From NCBI RefSeq assembly GCF_000797515.1, contig NZ_JSBN01000067.1:1-64000 (forward strand): a DNA stretch of 64,000 nucleotides, given 5' to 3'. Below are positions 17,924 to 27,809 of the stretch, in pieces. Every line of letters starts with the position of its first letter. Position 1 is the stretch's first letter. The notes below the pieces were generated by a model. That model did no database searches. It was not told where the DNA came from and saw only the letters and a list, made by a program, of their open reading frames with translations. A program made the position numbers and the translations under genes. The stretch comes from Sphingomonas sp. Ant H11 (GTDB lineage: Bacteria > Pseudomonadota > Alphaproteobacteria > Sphingomonadales > Sphingomonadaceae).

Positions 17924-19168
17924 TTATTGGTCTAAAATCCGGTCGTCGAACAAGCCGAATGCCAGCGTCGAGGCGTAATAGCCGATCGCGCGCTCGCGTG
18001 TCATGGTGTGCGCCCATTTGCGCATGTCGAACGCGGCATTTTGCATCGCCATCAGCGCTTGCGCGGCGATCAGCGGGTCGACCGGGCGGATCGAGCCTTC
18101 GGCGATGCCGTCGCTCATCGTGCCGGCGAAACGGCGCGCGATCCGGTTCGAACGATCGACCATTGCGAGCCGCGCCTGTGACGGCAGGCCGGAAAGCGCG
18201 GTGGTGCGCAACAGCGGCCCACGTTCGGAAAACTGGACGTCGAGCAGTGTGGCAATCGTCCCCGAAAGACGCTCCCAATGGCTGCCGCCCCGATCATCGG
18301 CAAGGCGTTGCGCATCGGCGACGGTATCAAGGCTGCGTTTGTAGCAGGCGAGCACCAGATCGTCCTTGGCATCGAGATGGTGGTAGAAACTGCCCTTGGT
18401 GACGTTGAGTTCGGAAGCGATCTTCTGCACCGAGGCACCGCGATAGCCGAGCTGGTTGATCAACCGCGTTGCGGCGAGCAGGAATGCCTCGCGGCCCGGC
18501 TCGGGCTCGTCATGCGCGAGATCGATCAACTCGGGTGCCCAACGCGCGTTCGGCCCGGCGATGCCGTGTGCGAACACGTCCATCAAGCGCTCTTCGACGC
18601 GCGGATATTGGTCGAGATCGTAGCGGTTGAGCCACACCGGCAGCCAGAAGGTGTTTTCCAGCAACACATGCGCCCGCCCGCCGTGCAAATCGGTTTGTGC
18701 GCGATTGGCGGTCGGGCCCCACAGGCTCCGCGTTTTGCGGAAGACTTCGCGCCAGCCGGCCATCAGGCGGCCGAGCACGGGCTCTTCCATTGCGCGCAGA
18801 TCGGACAGGATGGCGAAGGACGTTTCCTCTCCACGCTGGATCCGCGCCAACCGGGCCATGTTGAGCGACAGATATTTGGCGACTCGGGCGCGGGGCGTCG
18901 GCTCGGCGAGCGATTCCTCGAGCATGCCCAGCAGCCGCTCCAGCGTATGCTCGAAGCATGCCGCCGCCAGATCTTCCTTGCGCTTGAAATAATATGTCAC
19001 GCTGGTGGTGTTGAGGCCGACCCGGCGCGCGACGTCGGCGAAGGTCATGCCCTTCGCGCTCTGTTCGTTGATCGCTTCGGCTGCGGCAGCCAAGATGGCG
19101 TCGCGCTTGGCGCGAAAGCGCTTGGTGCTGGTGTCTTCCTCGGGCGGAATGGTGTCGGGGGCCTCCAT
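17924..19168 (-). CDS. Tandem TetR/AcrR regulator: two TetR units in one polypeptide
   Basis: At 414 residues this is twice the usual TetR length. Two complete N-terminal helix-turn-helix regions are seen: residues about 20-66 ([20 protein letters not shown]) and about 233-280 ([20 protein letters not shown]), each followed by an all-helical regulatory domain. The second HTH is the more canonical. It lies between gcdH and a divergent acyl-CoA dehydrogenase operon, so control of acyl-CoA catabolism by a CoA-type ligand is likely. One chain may act as a pseudo-dimer and bind asymmetric operators. No frameshift or stop separates the halves. Confidence 0.9.
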   Translation of the reverse strand: MEAPDTIPPEEDTSTKRFRAKRDAILAAAAEAINEQSAKGMTFADVARRVGLNTTSVTYYFKRKEDLAAACFEHTLERLLGMLEESLAEPTPRARVAKYLSLNMARLARIQRGEETSFAILSDLRAMEEPVLGRLMAGWREVFRKTRSLWGPTANRAQTDLHGGRAHVLLENTFWLPVWLNRYDLDQYPRVEERLMDVFAHGIAGPNARWAPELIDLAHDEPEPGREAFLLAATRLINQLGYRGASVQKIASELNVTKGSFYHHLDAKDDLVLACYKRSLDTVADAQRLADDRGGSHWERLSGTIATLLDVQFSERGPLLRTTALSGLPSQARLAMVDRSNRIARRFAGTMSDGIAEGSIRPVDPLIAAQALMAMQNAAFDMRKWAHTMTRERAIGYYASTLAFGLFDDRILDQ

Positions 19169-19255
19169 GCCGGAAACTGTAACATCATCTTTTAGAAGAA
19201 ACAGTCATTTTTGTTGGCTGCGGCATTCCGCGCATTTTGAGCGGCAAAGACGCTT

Positions 19256-19271
19256 TACCGAATACGCGGTA
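19256..19271. promoter_or_regulatory. Candidate operator upstream of the acyl-CoA dehydrogenase operon
   Basis: TACCG-N6-CGGTA is a perfect 5-bp inverted repeat ending 41 bp before the ATG of the dehydrogenase gene, in the intergenic region shared with the divergent tandem TetR gene. The size suits a TetR half-site pair, but the symmetry is short and could be chance. Confidence 0.3.
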
Positions 19272-19312
19272 CGGTCTAACCAGCGATCCGACAGCAAGAT
19301 CGGAGAGCGCAG

Positions 19313-20596
19313 ATGGACTTCAGCTTCAGCGAACGCGAAACCTATTTTCGGGACCGCGTGAAGGGGTTCATCGACCAGCAGATCCGTCCGCGCCAGGCCG
19401 AATTCGACGCACAACACGACGCGGGCGAGCGCTGGAAGGTCATTCCCGTCATCGAGGAGATGAAGGAAAAGGCGAAGGCGGCCGGGCTGTGGAATTTCTT
19501 CATGCCGCCGCATTCGGGGCAAAGCCATGTCGATGACAGCTTCGTGTTCGAAGGCACCCAACTGACCAATCTCGAATATGCGTTATGCGCCGAGGAGATG
19601 GGCAAGGTCGGCTGGGCCAGCGAATGTTTCAATTGTTCGGCACCCGATACCGGCAATATGGAGGTGCTCCACCGTTATGGTACGCGCGAGCAGAAGGAGC
19701 GGTGGCTGCGGCCATTGATGAACGGCGAGATTCGATCCGCCTTCCTGATGACCGAGCCTGCGGTGGCATCCTCCGACGCGACCAACATCGAAACCTCGAT
19801 CGTGCGCGATGGCGACGAATATGTCATCAACGGGACGAAATGGTGGTCGTCGGGCGTGGGCGATCCACGCTGCAAGATCGCTATCACCATGGGCAAGACC
19901 AACCCCGATGCATCGCGCCACAGCCAGCAGAGCCAGGTGCTGGTGCCGATGGATGCCCCCGGCGTGACGATCAAGCGTATGCTGTCGGTCTATGGCTATG
20001 ACCACGCACCGCATGGCCACGGCGAAGTGGTGTTGAAGGATGTGCGCGTTCCGGTCGAGAACGTCCTGTTGGGCGAAGGGCGCGGGTTCGAGATTGCGCA
20101 AGGGCGGCTCGGGCCGGGGCGCATCCACCATTGTATGCGCACGATCGGGACGGCCGAAACGGCGATCGAGGCGATGGCGAAGCGGCTGTTGTCGCGCGTC
20201 GCCTTCGGCAAGCGCATCGCTGACCATAGCGTGTGGGAAGAACGGATCGCGCGCGCGCGGATCGACATCGAGATGACGCGGCTGCTGTGCCTGAAGGCCG
20301 CCGACATGATGGACAAGGCCGGCAACAAATCGGCCCAGCTCGAAATCGCGATGATCAAGGTGCAGGCCCCCAATATGGCACTGAAGATCCTCGACGACGC
20401 CATTCAGGCACATGGTGGCGCGGGTGTCTCCAGCGATTTCCATCTGGCGCACGATTGGGCGGCGATGCGCACCCTGCGCTTCGCGGACGGCCCGGATGAA
20501 GTCCACAACCGCGCGATCGCCCGCAACGAGTTTGGCAAATATGCCGAGTTCAAGGTGGATCGTCCGTCGAGCGGCGATCTGGCGGTGTCGCGGTGA
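19313..20596 (+). CDS. Acyl-CoA dehydrogenase, ACAD10/ACAD11-like
   Basis: A 427-residue flavoprotein. ACAD features include [18 protein letters not shown] (FAD/substrate loop), [38 protein letters not shown] and the C-terminal [15 protein letters not shown]. The WWSSG and DGPDEVH signatures mark the ACAD10/11 clade rather than classical straight-chain enzymes. A phosphotransferase-like gene two genes downstream corresponds to the N-terminal kinase domain of animal ACAD10/11. In that system a 4-hydroxyacyl-CoA is phosphorylated and then converted toward an oxidisable acyl-CoA. The gene overlaps the next ADH gene by 4 bp (GTGA). Confidence 0.9.
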   Translation: MDFSFSERETYFRDRVKGFIDQQIRPRQAEFDAQHDAGERWKVIPVIEEMKEKAKAAGLWNFFMPPHSGQSHVDDSFVFEGTQLTNLEYALCAEEMGKVGWASECFNCSAPDTGNMEVLHRYGTREQKERWLRPLMNGEIRSAFLMTEPAVASSDATNIETSIVRDGDEYVINGTKWWSSGVGDPRCKIAITMGKTNPDASRHSQQSQVLVPMDAPGVTIKRMLSVYGYDHAPHGHGEVVLKDVRVPVENVLLGEGRGFEIAQGRLGPGRIHHCMRTIGTAETAIEAMAKRLLSRVAFGKRIADHSVWEERIARARIDIEMTRLLCLKAADMMDKAGNKSAQLEIAMIKVQAPNMALKILDDAIQAHGGAGVSSDFHLAHDWAAMRTLRFADGPDEVHNRAIARNEFGKYAEFKVDRPSSGDLAVSR

Positions 20597-21678
20597 AAGC
20601 GGCCGTCCTTTATGCGCCAAAAACCGAGTTGGTGATCGAGGACATCGCGATCTCCGATCCGGGGCCCCGCGAAGTGCTGATCCGCACCGTCGCGTGCGGG
20701 GTATGCCGGTCCGACCTGCATTTCGTCGACGGGGCGTTTCCGCACCCGATGCCGACGGTGCCGGGTCATGAAGCGGCTGGGATTGTGGAGGCGGTTGGCT
20801 CGGACGTCGCGCATTTGAAGGTGGGCGATCATGTCATCACCTTCTTCACGGTGTTCTGCGGCGCGTGCGAATTTTGCGTGAGCGGGCGACCGTCGCTGTG
20901 CATCGATCCCTCGACGCGGCGGGCGAAGGGCGCGCCGCCGCGACTGAGCCTGAAGGACGGCACGCCGCTCGCCCCGTTCCTCAACCTTTCGGCCTTTGCC
21001 GAGATGATGTTGGTGCACGAAAATGCCTGCGTCGCGATCAGCAAGGAGATGCCGCTGGACCGGGCGGCGTTGCTTGGCTGCGCGGTGATTACGGGCGCGG
21101 GGGCAATCTTCAACGACAGCCAATTGCGCCCGGGCGAAAGCGTTGCCGTAATCGGCTGCGGCGGGATCGGGCTCGCGGCGATCAACGCCGCCAAGATTGC
21201 GGGCGCGGGACAGATCATCGCGATCGACCCCGTCGCCGACAAGCGCGCGCTGGCGGAGAAGCTGGGTGCCACGCACACGCTCGATTCGAACGATCCCGAT
21301 CTGGCGAAGACGGTTGCCGGGATGACCGGGGGCGGGGTGCATTATGCGATCGAGGCGGTCGGGCGGCCCAACACCGCCGAACTTGCCTGGACGATCCTGC
21401 GGCGCGGCGGCACCGCGACGATCCTCGGCATGATCGCGCCGGGTGGGGAGGTGAAGATCGCCGGGCCGACCTTCCTGACCGGCAAGAAGTTGCAAGGGTC
21501 GTTGCTGGGATCGACCCGCTTCCCGATCGACATGCCGCGACTGGTGCAATTGTATCTCGACGGCAAACTCGATCTCGACACGATGGTGGCGGAGCGGATC
21601 GCGCTTGAAGGCGTCAACCATGCGCTCGCCAATTTGCGCACCGGGGACACGGTGCGGTCTGTGATCGAGTTCGCATGA
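20593..21678 (+). CDS. Zinc-dependent alcohol dehydrogenase (MDR family)
   Basis: A 361-residue class III-like MDR enzyme. The catalytic zinc site is [11 protein letters not shown] (Cys) with VPGHEAAG (His-Glu); the structural zinc loop is [15 protein letters not shown]; and the NAD-binding Rossmann motif is [16 protein letters not shown]. The GTG start at 20593 overlaps the preceding stop, which argues for coupling. It likely oxidises an alcohol or hydroxyacyl substrate that feeds the surrounding acyl-CoA pathway. Its own stop overlaps the start of the kinase-like gene by 4 bp (ATGA). Confidence 0.9.
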   Translation: MKAAVLYAPKTELVIEDIAISDPGPREVLIRTVACGVCRSDLHFVDGAFPHPMPTVPGHEAAGIVEAVGSDVAHLKVGDHVITFFTVFCGACEFCVSGRPSLCIDPSTRRAKGAPPRLSLKDGTPLAPFLNLSAFAEMMLVHENACVAISKEMPLDRAALLGCAVITGAGAIFNDSQLRPGESVAVIGCGGIGLAAINAAKIAGAGQIIAIDPVADKRALAEKLGATHTLDSNDPDLAKTVAGMTGGGVHYAIEAVGRPNTAELAWTILRRGGTATILGMIAPGGEVKIAGPTFLTGKKLQGSLLGSTRFPIDMPRLVQLYLDGKLDLDTMVAERIALEGVNHALANLRTGDTVRSVIEFA

Positions 21679-22744
21679 TGGCCGACAGCGCGGACGTCAC
21701 GATGGTCGGGACGATCCCGGTGCCCGCCGATGACACGATCGACGCAGGCGCGGTGGCGGCGTGGATGAAGGGCCATATGCCCGCAATCGACGGTCCTGTC
21801 ACGCTATCGAAGTTCAAAGGCGGTCAGTCGAACCCGACATATCGCGTTGATGTATCAGGGAAAAGCTATGTTTTGCGGCGTCAGCGTTCGGCAAGCTGTT
21901 GCCCTCTGCGCATGCCGTGGACCGTGAATATCGGCTGATTGCAGGGCTGCATCCAACCGGCTTTCCGGTGCCGACGCCGTTCGGGCTATGCGAAGATCCA
22001 GCGGTTATCGGATCGATGTTCTATGTAATGGAACTGGTCGAGGGGCGCAGCCTGTGGGACGGCGCGCTTCCGGGCATGACCCCGGCCGACCGGCGCGCGC
22101 ATTACGAGGCGATGGTCGATACGCTCGCCGCCTTGCACAACACCGATTATGTCGCGGCGGGGCTGGGCGATTATGGCCGCCCGGGCAATTATTTCGAACG
22201 CCAGGTGGCGCGCTGGACCAAGCAATATCGCGCGTCCGAAACCGAGCATATGCCAGCGGTCGAGGCGTTGATCGAATGGCTGCCCGCCACCCTGCCAGAT
22301 CAGACCCGCACGTCGATCGTCCACGGCGATTTTCGCATCGACAATATGATCTTTGCGGCCGACGCGCCGCGCGTCGCGGCGGTGCTCGACTGGGAATTGT
22401 CGACACTGGGCGATCCGCTGGCCGACATCGCCTATTTCCTGATGAACTGGGTGACCGAGCCAGAGGGGCGATCGGGCGTGAAGGGACTGGATGGTCCCGA
22501 GAGCGGCATACCGACCGTGGACGAGGTGGTGGCGCGCTATTGCGCGGCAACAGGGCGGGACGGTCTGCCCAACCTCAACTGGTACTTCGCCTACAGCCTG
22601 TTCCGCCTGACCGGCATTGTCCAGGGCATCAAGAAACGCATCGTCGATGGCACTGCCTCCAGCGCGCAAGCGGCGCGGACGGCCGAGCGGGTCGGCCCGC
22701 TGGCCGAAGCGGCGTGGGATTTCGCCAAGAAGGCAGGCGCGTAA
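21675..22744 (+). CDS. APH-family phosphotransferase, ACAD10/11 kinase-domain homologue (one frameshift)
   Basis: A 356-residue protein after repair of one missing base near 21885. Upstream of the break it reads FKGGQSNPTYRVDV ... YVLRR; downstream it continues FGKLLPSAHAVDREYRLIAG. The kinase-like catalytic loop is VHGDFRIDNMIF, the metal motif is VLDWELSTLGDPLADIAYFL, and a hinge lies at FYVMELVEGRSLWD. The family was long annotated as aminoglycoside phosphotransferase, but this clade is the kinase half of ACAD10/11 and includes LvaA of levulinate degradation. It likely phosphorylates a hydroxyacyl-CoA. Coupled by ATGA to the ADH gene. Confidence 0.88.
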
Positions 22745-22768
22745 GCGCGGGCCGAAAGAGGGAAAAGC

Positions 22769-23533
22769 ATGAGCCAATTCGACCTGAGCGGCAAAGTCGC
22801 CATCATCACCGGCTCCTCGCGCGGGATCGGCAAAGCGAGCGCGTTCGAATTGGCGGAGCATGGCGCGAATGTGGTAATCTCCAGCCGCAAGCAGGAGGCG
22901 TGCGATGCCGTGGCCGCCGAGATCAACGCGCGTTATGGGGAAGGCCGCGCGATCGCGGTTGCCGCCAACATCTCCGACAAGGCCGGGCTGCAACATCTGG
23001 TCGATGCCACGCGTGCCGCCTTTGGGCAGATCGACGTGCTGGTGTGCAATGCCGCATCCAACCCTTATTATGGCCCGCAGGCGGGGATTGCCGACGAGCA
23101 ATTCCGCAAGATTCTCGACAACAACATCGTGTCGAACCACTGGCTGATCGCGATGGTCGTGCCAGAAATGCGCGCGCGCAAAGCGGGGAGCATCATCATC
23201 ATTTCGTCGATCGGCGGGTTGCGCGGCTCGACGCTGATCGGGGCCTATTGCATTTCCAAGGCCGCTGACATGCAATTGGCGCGCAATCTCGCGCATGAGT
23301 TCGGGCCCGATAACGTCCGGGTCAACTGCATCGCGCCCGGCCTGATCAAGACCGATTTCGCGCGCGCCTTGTGGGAAGATCCCGAGCGGATCGAGGCCGC
23401 CAACAAGACGGTGCCCCTGCGCCGGATCGGCGAGCCCGAGGAAATCGCCGGGGCGGTGGTGTTCCTCGCCGCGCAAGCGAGCAGCTTCATGACCGGCCAG
23501 ACGATCGTGCTCGATGGCGGCGTGACGATTTAG
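22769..23533 (+). CDS. SDR family oxidoreductase
   Basis: A 254-residue classical short-chain dehydrogenase. The cofactor motif is [10 protein letters not shown], the structural NNAG equivalent is CNAASNP, the catalytic Ser lies in IIISSIGG, and Tyr/Lys in AYCISKAA. The Arg in SSRK suggests NADP(H) preference. The C-terminal ILDGGVTI is usual. It is third or fourth in the acyl-CoA operon, 24 bp after the kinase gene and 11 bp before a second SDR, so it probably handles a 3-hydroxyacyl- or ketoacyl-CoA step or a branched alcohol. Confidence 0.9.
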   Translation: MSQFDLSGKVAIITGSSRGIGKASAFELAEHGANVVISSRKQEACDAVAAEINARYGEGRAIAVAANISDKAGLQHLVDATRAAFGQIDVLVCNAASNPYYGPQAGIADEQFRKILDNNIVSNHWLIAMVVPEMRARKAGSIIIISSIGGLRGSTLIGAYCISKAADMQLARNLAHEFGPDNVRVNCIAPGLIKTDFARALWEDPERIEAANKTVPLRRIGEPEEIAGAVVFLAAQASSFMTGQTIVLDGGVTI

Positions 23534-23544
23534 GAGAGGCAGAT

Positions 23545-24345
23545 ATGGCGCGCTTTACCGGCAAATCGATCATCGTAACGGGCGCAGGATCGGGCATCGG
23601 GCGGGCGACGGCGCTCTTGTTTGCGCGCGAGGGCGGATCGGTGATCGTTGCAGACCAGGCCGAGACGGTCGAAGAAACCGCGGATTTGATCGATCGCGCT
23701 GGCGGCACCGCCCATGCGATCCGGATCGATGCCGGAAATGAGGAGGACGTGGTGCGCGCGGTGAATGTCGCGTGCGAATATTATGGGGGTCTTGACGTCA
23801 TGTTCGCCAATGCCGGGATTTCCGGTGGGATGGCGAATATCTTCGATACCGATGTCGCGCTGATCACCGAAGTGCTGCGCGTCAATTTGATTGGTCCGTT
23901 CCTCGCGATCAAACACGCCGCACCCAAGATCGCCGAGCGTGGCGGTGGCGCGATCGTGCTGACCGCGAGCGTCGCGGGCATCCGCTCGGGCGCGGGGTCG
24001 CCGGCCTATTCCGCATCCAAGGCTGGCGTTATCAACCTGGCGATGGTGTCGGCGCAGCAGCTTTCGGGATCGAATGTCCGCGTCAACGCGATCTGCCCCG
24101 GCTTGACCGAGACGGGCATGACCAGGCCCACCTTCGATTATGCGCGCGACGCGGGGAAGATGGATCGGCTCGGTCGGCTGAACCCGCTGCGACGCGGCGC
24201 GCAGCCCGAGGAACTGGCGGAAGTCGCTGCCTTCCTGGCATCGGATGCGGCAAGCTATGTCAACGGGCAGGCGATTGCGGTTGATGGCGGGCTATCCAGC
24301 AGCCACCCGGTTACCCGGCAGGACTATGGCAAGACCGCCGTGTAA
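23545..24345 (+). CDS. SDR family oxidoreductase
   Basis: A 266-residue SDR with [19 protein letters not shown], the catalytic Ser in LTASVAGI and YSASKAG. The Asp in VIVADQA after the second beta strand indicates NAD(H) rather than NADP(H), which contrasts with the preceding SDR and suggests the two work in opposite directions or on different substrates. The ATG at 23545 follows AGGAGAGGC, which decides the start. It ends the plus-strand operon; a palindromic repeat follows. Confidence 0.9.
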   Translation: MARFTGKSIIVTGAGSGIGRATALLFAREGGSVIVADQAETVEETADLIDRAGGTAHAIRIDAGNEEDVVRAVNVACEYYGGLDVMFANAGISGGMANIFDTDVALITEVLRVNLIGPFLAIKHAAPKIAERGGGAIVLTASVAGIRSGAGSPAYSASKAGVINLAMVSAQQLSGSNVRVNAICPGLTETGMTRPTFDYARDAGKMDRLGRLNPLRRGAQPEELAEVAAFLASDAASYVNGQAIAVDGGLSSSHPVTRQDYGKTAV

Positions 24346-24354
24346 CGCCCAAAT

Positions 24355-24442
24355 CCGTTCGGGCTGAGCCTGTCGAAGCCCTCCTCGCCCAGGCACCGCC
24401 ATCGCATAGGGGATGGCCCTTTGACGGGCTCGGGGTGCACGG
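24355..24442. repeat. Degenerate inverted repeat, CCGTTCGGGCTGAGCCTGTC type
   Basis: The left arm (24355-24381) and right arm (24415-24442) are imperfect inverted copies, about 19 of 27 matching, of an intergenic element seen widely in sphingomonad genomes. It lies between convergent genes (SDR and TesB) and may terminate both. Confidence 0.65.
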
Positions 24443-24451
24443 AAGATCAGC

Positions 24452-25330
24452 TCATTCGCGCAGGCGGATCAGCCCTTCCTGCGCGACGCTGGCGACCAGA
24501 CGACCGTCACGCGTGAAAATCTTGCCGCGATTGAACCCGCGCGCATGCCCCGCCCAGGGGCTGTCGCAGGCATAGAGCAACCAGTCGTCGGCGCGGAAAT
24601 CCTCGTGCAGCCACACCGAGTGATCCAGGCTGGCGCTCTGCAATTTGTGGGTGAGCCAGTTGACACCGTGCGGCAGCGTTGCCGTGCCGAGCAGCGACAT
24701 GTCCGAGGCATAAGCGAGCACCGCGCGGTGCAGGGCGGGATCATCGGGAATCGGCGCAACGACGCGAAACCAGCTGTTCTGGAACGGTGCCTGTTTGACC
24801 GGATCCAACCAACTGCGCGGCGAGACCGGGCGAATTTCCACCATACGCGGGCGCAGGAAATTGGCACGGAAGCGATCGGGAATGCGGTCGATCATTGCGA
24901 GCCGGATATCGCGATCGTTGGTGAGGCCCTCGGGTGGGGGGACGTCGGGCATCGCGTCCTGATGGGTGAGGCCGCCCTCAGGCATCTGTAGCGAGCAAGC
25001 AAGGTTGAGGATCGGCACGCCGCGCTGTGTCGCGATCACGCGACGGGTGGAGAAACTCTTGCCGTCGAAATCGCGCACCACCCGGTACAGGATCGGGTGG
25101 TCCTCCGCCCCCGGTCGCATGAAATAGGCGTGAAGCGAATGCGCGGCGCGTGGCGCATCGGTCGAGCGTTGCGCTGCCTGCAACGCCTGCGCGATGACCT
25201 GTCCGCCGAACACGCGCCCGAACCCGTCATTGCCGCGGATGCCGCGATACAGATCGGTGTCGATCTCCTCGACATCGAGCAAATCGACGAGGTTTTGCGC
25301 AAGCTCGGCGGGCGTGGGCAGGTCGTCCAT
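24452..25330 (-). CDS. tesB: Acyl-CoA thioesterase II
   Basis: A 292-residue double hot-dog thioesterase. FGGQVIAQALQAAQRST, SLHAYFMRPGAEDHPILY, SLDHSVWLHEDFRADDW and the Gln in VASVAQEGLIR match TesB, whose catalytic Asp/Thr/Gln network lies in the second half. It hydrolyses medium and long acyl-CoA to free acid and CoA, relieving CoA trapping during beta-oxidation. The ATG at 25330 shares its A with the TGA of the upstream dehydrogenase gene (TGATG), so the two are translationally coupled. Confidence 0.94.
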   Translation of the reverse strand: MDDLPTPAELAQNLVDLLDVEEIDTDLYRGIRGNDGFGRVFGGQVIAQALQAAQRSTDAPRAAHSLHAYFMRPGAEDHPILYRVVRDFDGKSFSTRRVIATQRGVPILNLACSLQMPEGGLTHQDAMPDVPPPEGLTNDRDIRLAMIDRIPDRFRANFLRPRMVEIRPVSPRSWLDPVKQAPFQNSWFRVVAPIPDDPALHRAVLAYASDMSLLGTATLPHGVNWLTHKLQSASLDHSVWLHEDFRADDWLLYACDSPWAGHARGFNRGKIFTRDGRLVASVAQEGLIRLRE

Positions 25331-26457
25331 CAATAGCCCGCCGCCCGCGCGATCCGGTCCGCATGGAAATTGGCGTCGCCGAACATCTCGGCCAGCACGC
25401 GCGCGCGCTTCATGTAGAAGCCAATGTCATATTCATCGGTCATGCCGATCCCGCCGTGCATCTGGACGCCTTCCTGCACCGACAGCGTCGTCGCCATGCC
25501 CGTCATCGCTTTGGCAACCGACACGGCGGTGTCGGCGGCATCGCTCCCGGCGTCCAGCAACTGTTGCGCCTTCAGTACCGCCGCCCGCGCGACCTCCATC
25601 TCGGAATAGAGATGCGCGGCGCGGTGCTGCAGCGCCTGAAAGCTGCCGATCAACGCGCCAAACTGCTTGCGTTCCTTGAGATAGCCAACCGTCATGTCCA
25701 TCGCGCCGCCACCGACGCCGAGTAGCTCGGCGGCGGCCCCCGTGCGTCCGGCGCGGAGCAAGCGGTCGAGTGGCGAGCGGCCATGATCGACCTCGCCAAT
25801 CACCGCGTCGGCATCGACCTCGACGCCGTCGAATTCGAGCCGCGCGGCGAAGCTGGCATCGGCGAGGCGCTCGGGCGTCGCGGTCAGGTTGGCGGCACCC
25901 TTGGGGATGGCGAAGAGCGTAATGCCTTCGGCATCGTCGGCATTGCCTGTGGTGCGCGCGGCAACGATCAGCAGATCGGCGACATGCCCGTGGGTGACGA
26001 ATTGCTTCTTGCCGGTGAGCTTGAAGCCGTTACCCGAGCGTTCGGCCTGCAATCCGATCGTGTCGCGATGCTTGGCAGCTTCGTCGATCGCAAGAGCGGC
26101 GACGGTTTCACCCGCGAGGATGCCGGGGAACCAGCGCGCGGCATGGGCGGTGCCCTTGAGCGCTTCGACCGCGGCGACGGCGGTGGCGAGGAAGGGCGAA
26201 GGCGACAGGTTGCGGCCGATTTCCTCCAGCACCACGCCCGCCTCGACATGGCCGAGCCCAAGGCCGCCCTCGGCTTCGTCGATCAAAATGCCGGTAAAGC
26301 CCATTTCGGCGAAGCTCTTCCACAGGTCGCGGCTGAATCCGGCGGCGTCCTTGCTGTCGCGTAGCGCGCGCATGTGCGTCACCGGCGCATGGTCGGCGAC
26401 GAAGTCGCGGATCGTGTCCTGAAGCGCTGTCTGATCGTCGTTGAGATAGAGTGGCAT
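25330..26457 (-). CDS. Acyl-CoA dehydrogenase, likely non-catalytic partner subunit
   Basis: A 375-residue ACAD fold protein: DDQTALQDTIRDFVADHAPV at the N-terminus, LTGKKQFVTHGHVADLLIVA in the middle domain, and QMHGGIGMTDEYDIGFYMKR near the C-terminus. It lacks the C-terminal catalytic Glu segment (YEG or IEGGTSE type) and ends GDANFHADRIARAAGY. In actinobacterial steroid degradation, paired ACADs such as FadE28/FadE29 form heterotetramers where only one chain carries the base. A second ACAD with that Glu lies just upstream in the same orientation, so a heteromeric enzyme is inferred. Confidence 0.85.
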   Translation of the reverse strand: MPLYLNDDQTALQDTIRDFVADHAPVTHMRALRDSKDAAGFSRDLWKSFAEMGFTGILIDEAEGGLGLGHVEAGVVLEEIGRNLSPSPFLATAVAAVEALKGTAHAARWFPGILAGETVAALAIDEAAKHRDTIGLQAERSGNGFKLTGKKQFVTHGHVADLLIVAARTTGNADDAEGITLFAIPKGAANLTATPERLADASFAARLEFDGVEVDADAVIGEVDHGRSPLDRLLRAGRTGAAAELLGVGGGAMDMTVGYLKERKQFGALIGSFQALQHRAAHLYSEMEVARAAVLKAQQLLDAGSDAADTAVSVAKAMTGMATTLSVQEGVQMHGGIGMTDEYDIGFYMKRARVLAEMFGDANFHADRIARAAGY

Positions 26458-26476
26458 GTGTCAGTCCTAACAATGC

Positions 26477-26563
26477 GTCACCCCGGCCTTGTGCCGGGGT
26501 CCACCGCGCCTCGGGCCGAGCCGCTGGTGGGAGAAGTGGACCCCGGCACAAGGCCGGGGTGAC
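26477..26563. repeat. Perfect 28-bp palindromic repeat, GTCACCCCGGCCTTGTGCCG type
   Basis: The arms at 26477-26504 and 26536-26563 are perfect inverted copies with a 31-bp loop. They lie between the two acyl-CoA dehydrogenase genes. The element at 29857-29944 is a second copy with a similar loop (CCACCGCGCCTC, GCTGGTGG). Both could fold into very stable RNA hairpins and uncouple expression of flanking genes. Confidence 0.9.
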
Positions 26564-26576
26564 GGCTCCCTCGATT

Positions 26577-27755
26577 TTACGACGGCAATTCCAGGATCCG
26601 CTTGGCGATGATGTTGAGCTGTACCTCGCTCGTCCCGCCCTCGATCGAATTTGCCTTGGTTCGCAACCATGCGCGCGCCTCACGCCCGCCGCCCGACGCG
26701 TCGCTTTCCCATTCGAGCGCGTTCGATCCGCCTGCCGCCATTTGCAGTTCATGGCGGGCCTTGTTCAGCTCGGTGCCGTAATATTTCATCATCGAGGGTT
26801 GCGCGGGGTGCGCGCGGCCTGCTTTCAACTCGTCGATAAAGCGTTCGGACATCGCCCCGAACGCCTGGGAGCGGACCTCGAACGTCGCGATCGCCGCGCG
26901 CAGCAGCGGATCGGCCAAGCGCCCGTCATGGTCGAGCCCAACCGTCGCGATCGCACCTTCGATCAACGGGTTACCACCGTTTCCTGCCAGGCCCATACCG
27001 GAAATCATTTCGCGTTCATGGCCGAGCAGATATTTGGCGACATCCCAGCCCTTATTCTCCTCATGCACACGCTGCGATTTGGGCACCTTCACATTGTCGA
27101 AGAAGGTTTCGCAGAAGGGCGAATAGCCCGAGATCAGCAGGATCGGCTTGGTCGAAACACCGGGCGAGGCCATGTCGAACAGCACGAAGCTGATGCCGCC
27201 CTGCTTTGACTCCTTAGAGGTGCGAACCAGGCAGAAAATCCAGTCAGCCTTGTCGGCATAGGACGTCCAAACCTTCTGGCCGTTGACGATATAATGGTCG
27301 CCCGCGTCCTCGGCCGAGGTGGCGAGGCTGGCGAGATCGGAGCCGGCATTGGGTTCGCTATAGCCCTGGCACCAACGGATTTCGCCGCGTGCGATCTTGG
27401 GGAGATAATCGAGCTTCTGCTCCTCGGTGCCATATTTGAGCAGCGCCGGTCCGAGCATGGAAATACCGAAGGAATTGAGCGGATTACGCGCCTTTATTGC
27501 TGCCATTTCTTCGCGCAAAATCTTGGTTTCGGCAGGCGACAGGCCGCCGCCGCCATAAGCCGTCGGCCAATCGGGCACGGTCCAGCCGCGCGAGGCCATG
27601 GCATCCATCCACGCCTTCTGGCCCGGTTGGAAATCGGGATTACGGCCGCCCCAGCAGGCATCCTTTTCCGACCGGATCGGCTCGCGCATTTCGGGCGGGC
27701 AATGCGCTTCGAGCCAGGCGCGCGTCTCGGCGCGGAAGGTGTCGAGGTCCGTCAT
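26577..27755 (-). CDS. Acyl-CoA dehydrogenase, catalytic chain
   Basis: A 392-residue ACAD. CQGYSEPNAGSDLASLATSA is the FAD/substrate loop, VNGQKVWTSYADKADWIFCL the middle domain, and IEGGTSEVQLNIIAKRILEL carries the expected catalytic Glu. The N-terminus (RAETRAWLEAHCPPEMREP) is that of the FadE branch acting on branched or steroid-side-chain acyl-CoA in actinobacteria and proteobacteria. It is upstream of the Glu-lacking ACAD with a palindromic repeat in between, and downstream of a FadB-like gene. Confidence 0.9.
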   Translation of the reverse strand: MTDLDTFRAETRAWLEAHCPPEMREPIRSEKDACWGGRNPDFQPGQKAWMDAMASRGWTVPDWPTAYGGGGLSPAETKILREEMAAIKARNPLNSFGISMLGPALLKYGTEEQKLDYLPKIARGEIRWCQGYSEPNAGSDLASLATSAEDAGDHYIVNGQKVWTSYADKADWIFCLVRTSKESKQGGISFVLFDMASPGVSTKPILLISGYSPFCETFFDNVKVPKSQRVHEENKGWDVAKYLLGHEREMISGMGLAGNGGNPLIEGAIATVGLDHDGRLADPLLRAAIATFEVRSQAFGAMSERFIDELKAGRAHPAQPSMMKYYGTELNKARHELQMAAGGSNALEWESDASGGGREARAWLRTKANSIEGGTSEVQLNIIAKRILELPS

Positions 27756-27809
27756 ATCGTCTCCTCCATTCGTCTCGTGCGCTCGCGCCGTTCGCCGCGA
27801 GCGCGGCGC

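Noticed and set aside
21675..22744. Aminoglycoside resistance gene
   Set aside because: The phosphotransferase fold is present, but the closest pattern is the ACAD10/11 kinase domain and the context is acyl-CoA catabolism.
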